DNA from: Rhodoferax koreense
Lineage (GTDB): Bacteria; Pseudomonadota; Gammaproteobacteria; Burkholderiales; Burkholderiaceae_C
DNA length: 64,000 nt
Direction: 5' to 3'
Assembly: GCF_001955695.1 (NCBI RefSeq)
Contig: NZ_CP019236.1
Coordinates: 2,480,001 to 2,544,000 of the forward strand
Shown one piece after another: positions 27,555 to 36,434 of this stretch. Positions within the stretch are counted from its first letter, which is position 1, and each line of letters starts with the position of its first letter. Position numbers and translations under genes: made by a program. The notes under the pieces are model-generated. The model was not told where the DNA came from, did no database searches, and saw only the letters and a list, made by a program, of their open reading frames with translations.

Positions 27555-28685
27555 ATGGCACAACTCAGCCTCAAGAAAATCGAGAAGATCTATCCCAACG
27601 GCTTCAAGGCGGTGCACGGCATCGATCTGGACATCCGAGACGGCGAATTCATGGTGTTCGTCGGCCCCTCCGGCTGCGCCAAGAGCACGGTGCTGCGCAT
27701 GATCGCGGGCTTGGAGACCATCAGCGGCGGCGAACTGCACATCGGCAGGAAGGTGGTGAACAACCTCGCGCCCAAGCAGCGTGGCATCGCCATGGTGTTC
27801 CAGAACTACGCGCTGTATCCCCACATGAAGGTCTATGACAACCTGGCCTTCGGCCTGAAGCTGTCGGGCCTCAAGAAGGGCGAAGTCGATGCCCGGGTAA
27901 AGGAGGCCGCGCGATTGCTGGAGCTGGAGAAGCTGCTCGATCGCTATCCCAAGCAACTCACCGGCGGACAGGCTCAGCGTGTGGCCGTGGGCCGCGCGAT
28001 CGTGAAGAAGCCCGAGGTCTTCCTGTTCGACGAACCCCTGTCCAACCTGGACGCCAAGCTGCGTGCCTCGATGCGCGTGCGCATCACCGAGCTGCACAGC
28101 ACGCTGCGCGAAAAGGGCCACCCGTCCACCGTGGTCTACGTGACCCACGACCAGACCGAGGCCATGACCATGGGCGAGCGCATCTGCGTGCTGAAGGAAG
28201 GCACGATCCAGCAAGTCGATTCGCCGACGGCGCTTTATGAGCGGCCCGCCAATGCGTTCGTCGCGGGCTTCATCGGATCGCCCGAGATGAACCTGCGCGA
28301 GGCCACCGTCGTCAGCCATGGCACGGGCGTGGCGTTGCTGGTGGGCGGCGCGACCTTGCCCGTACCGGAGGCCAAGGTCAGCAAGCTGCGGCCGCACCTG
28401 GGCAAGACGGTCAGGCTCGGCATCCGCCCCGAGCAGATCACCGCGGGCATGTCGAAGGATGCACCGGTCACGCTGGTGCAAGGCACGCTGCGCCTGGTGG
28501 AGAACATGGGCAGCGAAGTCTTCGTGCACTTCGACATCGGCGGCGTGCCGTTCACAAGCCGCGTTCCGGCCGACCAGCTGTGCGGCGTGCAGGACAAGTC
28601 GCGTGGCGAACCGCACGGCTTCGGCTTCCAGATGGGCCTTTGCCACGCCTTCGACAACGAGAGTGGCGCCAACCTGCTGCTCTGA
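27555..28685 (+). CDS. togA: Oligogalacturonide ABC transporter ATPase TogA
   Basis: A 376-residue MalK/UgpC-type ATPase. Walker A is GPSGCAKST (alanine where GCGKS is usual), the Q-loop NYALYPHM, the signature LTGGQAQRVAVGRA, Walker B VFLFDEPLSNLD and the H-loop YVTHDQTEAM. A C-terminal TOBE/MalK regulatory domain begins near residue 240. The Gly-to-Ala change occurs in some members of this family, so it need not inactivate the protein. Confidence 0.91.
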   Translation: MAQLSLKKIEKIYPNGFKAVHGIDLDIRDGEFMVFVGPSGCAKSTVLRMIAGLETISGGELHIGRKVVNNLAPKQRGIAMVFQNYALYPHMKVYDNLAFGLKLSGLKKGEVDARVKEAARLLELEKLLDRYPKQLTGGQAQRVAVGRAIVKKPEVFLFDEPLSNLDAKLRASMRVRITELHSTLREKGHPSTVVYVTHDQTEAMTMGERICVLKEGTIQQVDSPTALYERPANAFVAGFIGSPEMNLREATVVSHGTGVALLVGGATLPVPEAKVSKLRPHLGKTVRLGIRPEQITAGMSKDAPVTLVQGTLRLVENMGSEVFVHFDIGGVPFTSRVPADQLCGVQDKSRGEPHGFGFQMGLCHAFDNESGANLLL

Positions 28686-28731
28686 CGACCGCCGCCCGCT
28701 ATCCACCCCTTCAGACCCCCAAGGAGACCCC

Positions 28732-30036
28732 ATGAAAAGAAGAGACGGCCTGCTGGCCACCGCCGCATTGGCCATGACCGCTTTGTCCCCGGCGCTGGTG
28801 CGCGCACAGGAACCCACGACCACGCTGCGTTTCTCGTGGTGGGGCGGCGGCAACCGCCATGACGCGACGCTCAAGGCCATCGCCGCCTTCGAAGCGAAGA
28901 ACCCGGGCGTGAAGATCAAGGCCGAGTACATGGGCTTCCAGGGCTATCTGGAGCGGCTGTCGACGCAGATCGCGGGCGGCTCCGAGCCCGACATCATGCA
29001 GGTCAACTGGGCCTGGGTGTCGCAGTTCTCCAAGACAGGCGAAGGCTTCCTCGACCTCGGCAAATACCGCAGCCTCATCGCGCTGAACCAGTTCGCCGAC
29101 AACGACATCAAGATGGGCACGGTGAACGGCAAGCTCAACGCCCTGCCGGTGTCGTACACGGCGCGGGTCTTCGTGTGGAACCGCGCCGCCTATGAGCGCG
29201 TCGGCCTGGCCATGCCGGCGACCTGGGACGACCTGCTGGCCGCGGGCCCGGTGTTCCAGAAGAAGGTGGGCGACAACGGTTACGCGATCGACATCGACCC
29301 GTACGACACCCTGCTGCTGGCGCACAGCTACGTCTACCAGAAGTTCGGCACGCCGTACGTCAACCCCAGCGCCCCGAGCGTGGCCATGAGCGAAGCCGCG
29401 CTGCTCGAATGGATCCAGGCGTACAAGCGCTTTTCGAGCAACCACGTGGGTGTGCCGCTGCCCGTGCGCACGGGGCTGGGCGGCGCCGAGAAACCCACCG
29501 AGCAGCAGCAGGACTGGGTGGTGGGCAACTGGGCGGGCAACTACACCTGGGACTCGGTGCTGGGCCTGCGCGCGAGCACGCTCGACAAGAACCAGAAGCT
29601 GGACATCGGCGAGTTCCTCACATTGCCAGGCGCCAGGAATTCGGGCATTTTCGGCCGGCCCTCGCTGATGTTCGCCGGTGGCAAGAAGACCAGGAACCCC
29701 GAGATGGTGGCCAAGTTCATGAACTTCATGACCACCGATCCGGAGGCCGGCGCCATCCTGGGCCTCACGCGCGGCGTGCCTTCGGCGGACAGCCAGTTCC
29801 GCGCGCTGGTCAAGGCCAACACGCTGCAGGGCATCGAGCTCAAGGCGCACCTGCAGATCAAGGCCAAGAAGGATGCGGGACAGATCGACCTGCCTTCGCC
29901 GCTGTTCGAACACGCGCGCTTCCAGAAATTCGTGCGCGAGGTGTTCGAGGCGGTCGCCTACGGCAAGGTCAGCGACCAGGAGGCCGCGCGTCGCCTGCTG
30001 GACGAGGGCAACAGCCTGCTCAAACGCATCAAGTAG
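28732..30036 (+). CDS. togB: Oligogalacturonide-binding protein TogB
   Basis: A 434-residue extracellular solute-binding protein (family 1) with a signal peptide ending near LVRAQEP. It starts RFSWWGGGNRHDATLKAI and has GSEPDIMQVNWAWV and the aromatic GNWAGNYTWDSVLG, typical of oligogalacturonide binders. AAGGAGACCCC precedes the ATG. It comes last in togMNAB and directly before ogl. Confidence 0.92.
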   Translation: MKRRDGLLATAALAMTALSPALVRAQEPTTTLRFSWWGGGNRHDATLKAIAAFEAKNPGVKIKAEYMGFQGYLERLSTQIAGGSEPDIMQVNWAWVSQFSKTGEGFLDLGKYRSLIALNQFADNDIKMGTVNGKLNALPVSYTARVFVWNRAAYERVGLAMPATWDDLLAAGPVFQKKVGDNGYAIDIDPYDTLLLAHSYVYQKFGTPYVNPSAPSVAMSEAALLEWIQAYKRFSSNHVGVPLPVRTGLGGAEKPTEQQQDWVVGNWAGNYTWDSVLGLRASTLDKNQKLDIGEFLTLPGARNSGIFGRPSLMFAGGKKTRNPEMVAKFMNFMTTDPEAGAILGLTRGVPSADSQFRALVKANTLQGIELKAHLQIKAKKDAGQIDLPSPLFEHARFQKFVREVFEAVAYGKVSDQEAARRLLDEGNSLLKRIK

Positions 30037-30094
30037 CCATTCATCCGTTCACGATCGTTTCGCACCACCATTTCGCATCACAGTTCCCGACAGC

Positions 30095-31243
30095 ATGAGC
30101 AAGCACACCAACCGCCGGTTCGAATTCGCCAGCACCCATGACCGCGACACCGGCGCGCGCGTCACGCGGCTGACACCTGTGGACGTGACCTGTCACCGCA
30201 CCTATTTCTACCAGAAGTGTTTCACGAACGACGGTGCCCGGCTGCTTTTCGGCGGGCAGTTCGGTCCGCACTGGAACTACCACCTGCTGGACCTGGCTTC
30301 GCAGACTGCCGTGCAGTTGACCGACCAGGCCGAGGAAAACACCTTCGGCGGCTTCCTGAGCCCGGACGATCGGTTTCTCTACTTCGTGCGTGCCGAACGC
30401 CAGTTGATCCGGTTGTCGCTCGACACGCTCGCGGAGGAGGTGGTCTACACCGTGCCGCCGGACTGGGTAGGTTATGGCACCTGGGTCGCCAACACCGCCT
30501 GCACCAAGATGGTGGGCATCGAAATCGCCGCAACAGACTGGTTCCCGCTGACCGACTGGCAGAAGTTTCGCGAGATGTTCCATGCGAAGCCGCGCTGCCG
30601 GCTGATCCGCATCGACCTGCGCACCGGCGAGCGCGACGTGGTGCACGAGAACAACCTGTGGCTCGGCCATCCGCAGTACCGGCCGTTCGACGACCATACC
30701 GTGGCCTTCTGCCACGAGGGCAACCACGACCTGGTGGACGCGCGGATGTGGTTCGTCGACGAGGACGGGCGCAATGTGCGCTGTGCGAAGGAACACCTGC
30801 CGGGTGAGAGCTGCACGCATGAATTCTGGGTGCCAGATGGCTCGGCAATGGTCTACGTCTCCTACCTGCAGGGCCAGCGCGAGCGGTGGATCTGTTCGCT
30901 CGACCCGGTCACGCTGGAGAACCGCCGCCTCATGCAGATGCCGCCGTGCTCGCATCTGATGAGCAACCACGACGGCAGCCTGCTCGTGGGCGACGGTGCG
31001 AACACGCCGGTGGACGTGGCCGACCCAGGCAGCCACCGCATCGAAAGCGACCCCTATCTGCACCTCTTCGACCTGAAGGCCGGCACCACGCGCCGCATCG
31101 CGCGGCACGACAGCAGCTGGGCGGTCTACAAAGGCAACCGGCAGGTCACCCATCCCCATCCCTCGTTCACGCCCGATGAACGGCAGGTGCTCTACACCTC
31201 GGACCGGGACGGCGAGCCCGCGCTGTACCTGGCCGATCTCTGA
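30095..31243 (+). CDS. ogl: Oligogalacturonate lyase (PL22)
   Basis: A 382-residue beta-propeller lyase without a signal peptide, so cytoplasmic. It splits short oligogalacturonides to unsaturated monomers. Family blocks are visible: HRTYFYQKCFTNDGARLLFGG near the start, CHEGNHDLVDARMWFVDEDG (residues about 205-225) and PCSHLMSNHDGSLLVGDG (about 290) with histidines of the Mn2+/catalytic region. Length fits PL22 enzymes (about 385). The neighbouring tog, kdu and pel genes confirm the role. Confidence 0.93.
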   Translation: MSKHTNRRFEFASTHDRDTGARVTRLTPVDVTCHRTYFYQKCFTNDGARLLFGGQFGPHWNYHLLDLASQTAVQLTDQAEENTFGGFLSPDDRFLYFVRAERQLIRLSLDTLAEEVVYTVPPDWVGYGTWVANTACTKMVGIEIAATDWFPLTDWQKFREMFHAKPRCRLIRIDLRTGERDVVHENNLWLGHPQYRPFDDHTVAFCHEGNHDLVDARMWFVDEDGRNVRCAKEHLPGESCTHEFWVPDGSAMVYVSYLQGQRERWICSLDPVTLENRRLMQMPPCSHLMSNHDGSLLVGDGANTPVDVADPGSHRIESDPYLHLFDLKAGTTRRIARHDSSWAVYKGNRQVTHPHPSFTPDERQVLYTSDRDGEPALYLADL

Positions 31244-31253
31244 GCGCATCGCG

Positions 31254-32594
31254 ATGACCATGAACACTCGTTTTTCCAGACGCACGGCCTGCCTGGCCGC
31301 CATCACCTGCGTCGTTGCGCTGGCCGGTTGCGCCGCTGGCGGCCCGGGTGGCGGCCAGGCCGGTGGAATCGATCCGGCCCGCCAGGCACTCGTGTCCAAA
31401 GACGGCTGGGCCGCCGACGGCACAGGCACGACCGGCGGCGCCCGCGCCCGGCCCGACCGGGTCTTCGACGTACGCAACCGCGCCGAACTGGTCGCGGCCC
31501 TCGGGCGGGCCGATGGCGACGCGGCCAGCGAGCCCAGGATCGTGCGTGTGCATGGCGCCATCGACCTCAGCGTGGACGACGCGAACCGATCCATCGGTTT
31601 CGAGGCCTTCCGAGACCCGGCCTTCAGCTGGGACGCCTACTTCCAGGCCTACGACCCGGCCACCTGGGGCCGGCAGCCGCCGGCAGGCCCGCTGGAGGAC
31701 GCGCGCCTGCGCTCGGCACGCAACCAGGCCGCCCGCGTGGTCGTTACGGTGCCGTCGAACACCACGCTGATCGGCGTGGGCGCCGACGCCAGCATCGTGA
31801 ACGGGATGCTGCTGTTGAGCAAGGTGGAGAACATCATCATCCGCAACCTCCGCTTCGCGGACGCCTTCGACCATTTCCCCGCCTGGGACCCGAAGGACAA
31901 TGCGGGCGGTGAGTGGAACTCCGAATACGACAACGTCTCGCTCAGGGGGGCCAGGCACGTCTGGATCGACCACTGCAGCTTTGGCGACGGCACCCGGCCC
32001 GACAATACCGCGCAGACCGCGTTCGGCCGGCCGATGCAGCACCACGATGGCCTGCTCGACATCACGCTGCAGTCGAGTTTCGTCACCGTGTCGTACAACC
32101 ATTTCAAGGAACACGACAAGACCAGCCTGGTCGGTTCGAGCGACGGCCAAACCGACGACGAAGGTCAGCTCAAGGTGAGTTTTCACCACAACCTGTGGGA
32201 ATACACCAAAGAACGCTCGCCGCGCGTGCGTTACGGCCAGGTGCACCTGTACAACAACCTGTACGTGGTGCGTACGGCCCAGCCCTATGCGCACGGCTAT
32301 TCGATCGGAATCGGCTTCAGGTCGCGGATCTTCAGCGAAAACAACGCCTGGGAGACGCCCCCTGGCGTCGGAACGAAGGCGCTGACGAAGCTGTGGAAGG
32401 GCAGCGCGTTCCGTGACCGCGGCAGCCTGTTGAACGGCCAGCCGGTCGATCTGCTGGCCGGGCTGCGGGACGCGAACCCGGGTGTCAGCGTGGACGGTGA
32501 GGTCGGGTGGACGCCGTGGCTGCACGGTGTGGTGGAGCCGACAGGGGAGGTGGCGCGCAGTGTGCGGGCATCGGCGGGTGCGGGCCGGCTGTGA
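31254..32594 (+). CDS. pel: Pectate lyase, family PL1, predicted lipoprotein
   Basis: A 446-residue right-handed beta-helix lyase. The N-terminus TACLAAITCVVALAGC ends in a lipobox (LAGC), so it is probably anchored to the outer membrane rather than freely secreted. PL1 motifs are VWIDHCSFGDG, the calcium aspartates in SLVGSSDGQTDDEG and the catalytic arginine in ERSPRVRYG. It starts 10 bp after ogl. MNTRFS six bases downstream is an equally possible start. Polygalacturonate would be cut at the cell surface or in the periplasm. Confidence 0.92.
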   Translation: MTMNTRFSRRTACLAAITCVVALAGCAAGGPGGGQAGGIDPARQALVSKDGWAADGTGTTGGARARPDRVFDVRNRAELVAALGRADGDAASEPRIVRVHGAIDLSVDDANRSIGFEAFRDPAFSWDAYFQAYDPATWGRQPPAGPLEDARLRSARNQAARVVVTVPSNTTLIGVGADASIVNGMLLLSKVENIIIRNLRFADAFDHFPAWDPKDNAGGEWNSEYDNVSLRGARHVWIDHCSFGDGTRPDNTAQTAFGRPMQHHDGLLDITLQSSFVTVSYNHFKEHDKTSLVGSSDGQTDDEGQLKVSFHHNLWEYTKERSPRVRYGQVHLYNNLYVVRTAQPYAHGYSIGIGFRSRIFSENNAWETPPGVGTKALTKLWKGSAFRDRGSLLNGQPVDLLAGLRDANPGVSVDGEVGWTPWLHGVVEPTGEVARSVRASAGAGRL

Positions 32595-32699
32595 GGCAGC
32601 GCGGCCGAATTCGGCGCTCGATCCAGTGCGCCGGTCGCACGGCAGATGCAACGGGGATAATGGTGCGCGTTGCAACACTTCTCGTACGAATCGAACACC

Positions 32700-33524
32700 A
32701 TGGACGATGATTTTCCAGACTCGAAGCAGCCGGAATCCGTGGCGGCCGTCTTGAAGGTATTCGCCATCCTGCAGTCGCTTGCGGACCGCAGCGAAACCGG
32801 CGTCTCCGAACTTTCGATGCGGCTGGCCATGCCCAAGGCCACCGTCTACCGCTTCCTGCAGACCATGCGCAGCCTGGGCTACGTGCGCCAGGAGGCCGAC
32901 AGCGAACGTTACGGCCTCACCATGAAGCTGTTCGAACTCGGCGCCAAGGCCCCGGTGTATCCCGACATCATCGAACTTGCCAAGCCGCACATGCATGCGC
33001 TGTCCGACCAGACGGGCGAGACGATCCACCTGGGCATGCTGATCGACAGCGACATCATCTACGTGCACAAGGTGGATTCGCGCCACATGCTGGGCATGTA
33101 CTCCAAGGTGGGCAAGCGCGCGCCCATTCACTGCACGGCCATCGGCAAGGTGCTGCTGGCCTGGGAAAGCGACCAGCAACGCGAACACCTGCTGCAAGGC
33201 GTCGACTTCAAGCGCTACCGCGAGAAGACCATCACCAGCAAGTCTCGCTTCATCGAAGAGCTGAACCGCACCCGCGAGCAGGGCTTCGGCGAGGATCGCG
33301 AGGAATTTGACGATCACATCCGCTGCCTGGGCATGCCGATCTTCGACCGCCTGAACCAGGCGGTTGCCGCGATCAGCATTTCCTTTCCTACGTTCCGCTA
33401 CGACGAGGCGCGCGAGCCCGAGATCGTGGCCATGCTGCGCGATGCGAGCCGGGACATGTCGCGCCAGATCGGTTGCGTGGACTTTCCGCTGGACGGGCCT
33501 GTTCCGGCCGCCCGCAGGCGCTGA
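32700..33524 (+). CDS. kdgR: IclR family repressor of pectin catabolism, KdgR orthologue
   Basis: A 274-residue IclR regulator. The HTH domain (about 10-75: SVAAVLKVFAILQSLAD ... MPKATVYRFLQTMRSLGYV) closely resembles E. coli KdgR, and so does the effector domain (ETIHLGMLIDSDIIYVHKVDS, HCTAIGKVLLAW, EQGFGEDREE). KdgR is released from DNA by 2-keto-3-deoxygluconate, the product of KduD. Its box lies at 23908. The gene is the last of the plus-strand pectin run, 105 bp after pel, with a possible own promoter (GATAAT at 32656). ATG at 32700 is preferred to an in-frame TTG at 32670. Confidence 0.93.
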   Translation: MDDDFPDSKQPESVAAVLKVFAILQSLADRSETGVSELSMRLAMPKATVYRFLQTMRSLGYVRQEADSERYGLTMKLFELGAKAPVYPDIIELAKPHMHALSDQTGETIHLGMLIDSDIIYVHKVDSRHMLGMYSKVGKRAPIHCTAIGKVLLAWESDQQREHLLQGVDFKRYREKTITSKSRFIEELNRTREQGFGEDREEFDDHIRCLGMPIFDRLNQAVAAISISFPTFRYDEAREPEIVAMLRDASRDMSRQIGCVDFPLDGPVPAARRR

Positions 33525-33527
33525 CCC

Positions 33528-34703
33528 TCAGCCCGGCGGGACGGAGCCGATCTGCAGCGGCGTGACCGGCAAAGACGCCGGTGAGGGATCTCGCACGCTG
33601 GCTTGGTAGGTGGTCTCGCCGGCGATGGCGGCGTCTGCCGCGTCGAATTCCTGCAAGGTCACCTGGATGCGTTGACGACGGAGCTCTTCGGAGCCTGATT
33701 CCTGCTGGCGTCGGTACCGGTTGGCGTCGATCAGGGCCGGCAGCAGGGCCCGGGTCCAGGAAGTCTGAACCCCCAGTGTATCGGCGACGTCGGATCCATG
33801 AATATGGCGGCAGAAGGCGTGCATGAGGCCGATCGACACTTCGCACGGCACGTCCAGCGCCGGCGCCAGCAATTGCCCGGAAGCCTCCAGCATGCTGAAG
33901 GTGAGCATCCTCGAATCCTTGTCGGGCGCAGGCAGGGTGCTGTCGATGGCCTCGAGCAGGCAGGCGGCGTCGGTCTGGTTGCCGATCGCGCCGTAGAGCG
34001 CGGGTTCGATGCCGAGCAGGCCGGCGATGGTTCGCCAGAGCGCATAGAGATCGGAAAGGTCGGCCTCGGAAAATCCGAGCCCAAGCCGTTCGAGGGCCTG
34101 GAACGGGACGACCGTGAAATCGAGCCAGGTGCGAAGCAGATCGAGTTGGCTGATAGGCACGCTGGCGCCCGTGGCGCCGGGGTGTGCGCGCAGTGTCGCC
34201 GCCCGCACCCTTGCATGAAGCAGTCGCACCTGCAGCGTATGGACGTAGCCAGCAGCGCCGGGCCGCAGTCCGTCTGGACGTACCACCTGGTGGCTCCATG
34301 CCGACGTTTCGGCCAGCCGTCTGGCGGTCCGTTCCTTGAGGTTGCGCGTATTCATCAGCACCTTGGCGATCGCCGGCGACCGGTAGGTATGGGCCAGCGA
34401 TCCGGGCCCAAGCGCGACCGTCAGCCAGAAGGCCGGAATGGTCAGCCACGCGGCGCAGCCGCGGCCAACGCTTTCCGTGTCCGCCGATGGAGGCGGTGAC
34501 TCCGCACTGCGCAGCAACGCTTCGAGTGCCGAAGGACAGGTCGCCAGCGAGGCCCGCCCGTTGCGGATGCCGCGGTCGATCAATGCGCGATCGAGCGCCG
34601 GATTTTCATCGAATTCCTGGATGACGGCGTCGGCGAGGGGGTCGCCACGGTGATCGCTTCCTGCGAGCTTGGCCTGCATGGTGGGGGTTGTCGTTTCTGT
34701 CAT
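33528..34703 (-). CDS. MpaB/rubber-oxygenase-like (DUF2236) protein
   Basis: A 391-residue protein with the DUF2236 core (MpaB/latex-clearing-protein superfamily): GSLAHTYRSPAIAKVLMNT, then the VRLLHARVRAATL helix near residue 180 and WLDFTVVPFQALERLGLGFSE. Relatives include b-type-heme oxygenases that cleave polyisoprenoid chains, but most members are uncharacterised. There is no signal peptide. The start is uncertain: ATG at 34703 is used, while a TTG at 34802 would add 33 residues. It converges on kdgR with a 3-bp gap. Confidence 0.78.
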   Translation of the reverse strand: MTETTTPTMQAKLAGSDHRGDPLADAVIQEFDENPALDRALIDRGIRNGRASLATCPSALEALLRSAESPPPSADTESVGRGCAAWLTIPAFWLTVALGPGSLAHTYRSPAIAKVLMNTRNLKERTARRLAETSAWSHQVVRPDGLRPGAAGYVHTLQVRLLHARVRAATLRAHPGATGASVPISQLDLLRTWLDFTVVPFQALERLGLGFSEADLSDLYALWRTIAGLLGIEPALYGAIGNQTDAACLLEAIDSTLPAPDKDSRMLTFSMLEASGQLLAPALDVPCEVSIGLMHAFCRHIHGSDVADTLGVQTSWTRALLPALIDANRYRRQQESGSEELRRQRIQVTLQEFDAADAAIAGETTYQASVRDPSPASLPVTPLQIGSVPPG

Positions 34704-34850
34704 GTTGAAGGTGTGGGTTACGGTGAGCGAGTCGTCACGGTAGGGGAGCGCGCGCGATGGCGCATCGTCTAAACCGATGAGTCGCCGCAGCCACGCCTGC
34801 AACGCTGGGGCACGCCTGATCGCGTGCCTACCCGGGATGTCGATCCCGTC

Positions 34851-36398
34851 TCAGGGGCGGTTCGTGGAGGCCGCCCGCTTGCGCTTCTCGTTCTTGTGTT
34901 CGGCCACAAGCTCCATCTGGCCCTGTGCGTTCTCGCGTTCGAGTCGCACGGTGAAGCCCCAGAGGTAGGCAATGTGTTCCAGCATGGTGGCGGCAGAATC
35001 GCCGAGCGGGCGGCGCTGGTGCGCGAAATGGCGCAGGGTGAGCGAGCGGTCGCCGCGCAGGTCCACGTTCCAGACCTGGATGTTGGGCTCGCGGCTGCCC
35101 AGGTCGTATTGTTCGGACAGCTGGTGGCGCAGTTCGCGGTAGCCGTTGTCGTCGTGGATGACTTCGATCTCCAGCTTGGCGCGCGAGTCGTCGTCGAGCA
35201 CGGAGAACAGCCGGAATTCGCGCATCAACCTGGGCGACAGGTATTGCGCGACGAAGCTCTCGTCCTTGAAGTTCTGCATCGCGAAGTCGAAGGTCTCGCG
35301 CCAATTGGAGCCGGCGATATCGGGAAACCAGGCCCGGTCTTCGTCGGTGGGTTCCTCGCAGATGCGCCGGATGTCTCGCCACATCGCAAAGCCCAGCGCA
35401 TACGGGTTGATGCCCGAGAAATACGGACTGTTGTACGGCGGCTGGTAGACCACGTTGGTGTGCGACTGCAAAAACTCCAGCATGAAGCCGTCGTTCAGTT
35501 GGCCCTCGTCGTACAGCGTGTTGAGCAGGGTGTAGTGCCAGTAGGTGGCCCAGCCTTCGTTCATCACCTGGGTCTGGCGCTGCGGGTAGAAATACTGGCC
35601 GATCTTGCGCACGATCCGCACCACCTCGCGCTGCCAGGGGTCGAGCAGCGGCGCGTTCTTCTCCATGAAATACAGCAGGTTTTCCTCCGGTTCCGGAGGA
35701 AAGCGTTTTTCGACTTCGCGCTCTTCGGCCTCGGCCTTGGGCGGCAGGGTGCGCCAGAGGTCGTTGACCTGGGCCTGCAGGTATTCCTCGCGCTCCTTCT
35801 GGCGCAGGGTTTCCTTCTCCAGCGAAAGCTGTGGCGAACGCTTGTAGCGGTCCACGCCGACGTTGGTCAAGGCATGGCAGGCATCGAGCAGCCGCTCCAC
35901 GGCCTCCACGCCGTAGCGTTCTTCACACTGGGCGATGTAGTTCTTGGCGAACACCAGGTAGTCGACGATGGCGTCGGCGCTCGTCCATTGCCGGAACAGG
36001 TGATTGCCCTTGAAGAAGGAGTTGTGGCCGTAGGCCGCGTGCGCGATCACCAGGGCCTGCATCGGCAAGGTGTTCTCGTCCATCAGGTAGGCGATGCACG
36101 GGTCGGAATTGATCACGATCTCGTAGGCCAGGCCCATCTGGCCACGCTTGTAGCGGTTCTCCGTGGCGAGGAAGTGCTTGCCGAAAGACCAGTGGTGGTA
36201 GTAGACGGGCATGCCGATCGAGGCATAGGCGTCCATCATCTGCTCGGCGCTGATGACTTCCAGCTGGTGCGGATAGCAGTCGAGCTTGTAGCGCGCGGCG
36301 ACCTTGCCGATGGCCTCGTCGTATTCCTCGATCGCCTCGAAGGTCCATTCCGAGCCGGCTGGCAGCTGTTTCACCGGGGTTTTCATGAGGGCTGACAT
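34851..36398 (-). CDS. SpoVR family protein (YcgB-like)
   Basis: A 515-residue cytoplasmic protein of the SpoVR/YcgB family, with the family blocks YYHHWSFGKHF, NSDPCIAYLMDENT, MQALVIAHAAYGHNSFFKGN and NEGWATYWHYTLLNTLYDEG (histidine-rich, possibly metal-binding). The biochemical role is unknown. It follows yeaH and prkA on the same strand, the conserved stress module also found in E. coli as yeaGH with ycgB. CAGGAGG precedes the start. Confidence 0.94.
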   Translation of the reverse strand: MSALMKTPVKQLPAGSEWTFEAIEEYDEAIGKVAARYKLDCYPHQLEVISAEQMMDAYASIGMPVYYHHWSFGKHFLATENRYKRGQMGLAYEIVINSDPCIAYLMDENTLPMQALVIAHAAYGHNSFFKGNHLFRQWTSADAIVDYLVFAKNYIAQCEERYGVEAVERLLDACHALTNVGVDRYKRSPQLSLEKETLRQKEREEYLQAQVNDLWRTLPPKAEAEEREVEKRFPPEPEENLLYFMEKNAPLLDPWQREVVRIVRKIGQYFYPQRQTQVMNEGWATYWHYTLLNTLYDEGQLNDGFMLEFLQSHTNVVYQPPYNSPYFSGINPYALGFAMWRDIRRICEEPTDEDRAWFPDIAGSNWRETFDFAMQNFKDESFVAQYLSPRLMREFRLFSVLDDDSRAKLEIEVIHDDNGYRELRHQLSEQYDLGSREPNIQVWNVDLRGDRSLTLRHFAHQRRPLGDSAATMLEHIAYLWGFTVRLERENAQGQMELVAEHKNEKRKRAASTNRP

Positions 36399-36434
36399 GG
36401 GGAGCCTCCTGTCGTGGTTGAGGCGCGCGGCCGG

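Noticed and set aside
27555..28685. TogA as an inactive ATPase because of GCAKS
   Set aside because: The lysine, serine, signature, Walker B and H-loop are all intact and the operon is otherwise complete.
30041..31594. A 517-codon minus-strand frame opposite ogl and pel
   Set aside because: Antisense shadow; the plus-strand genes carry unmistakable PL22 and PL1 motifs.
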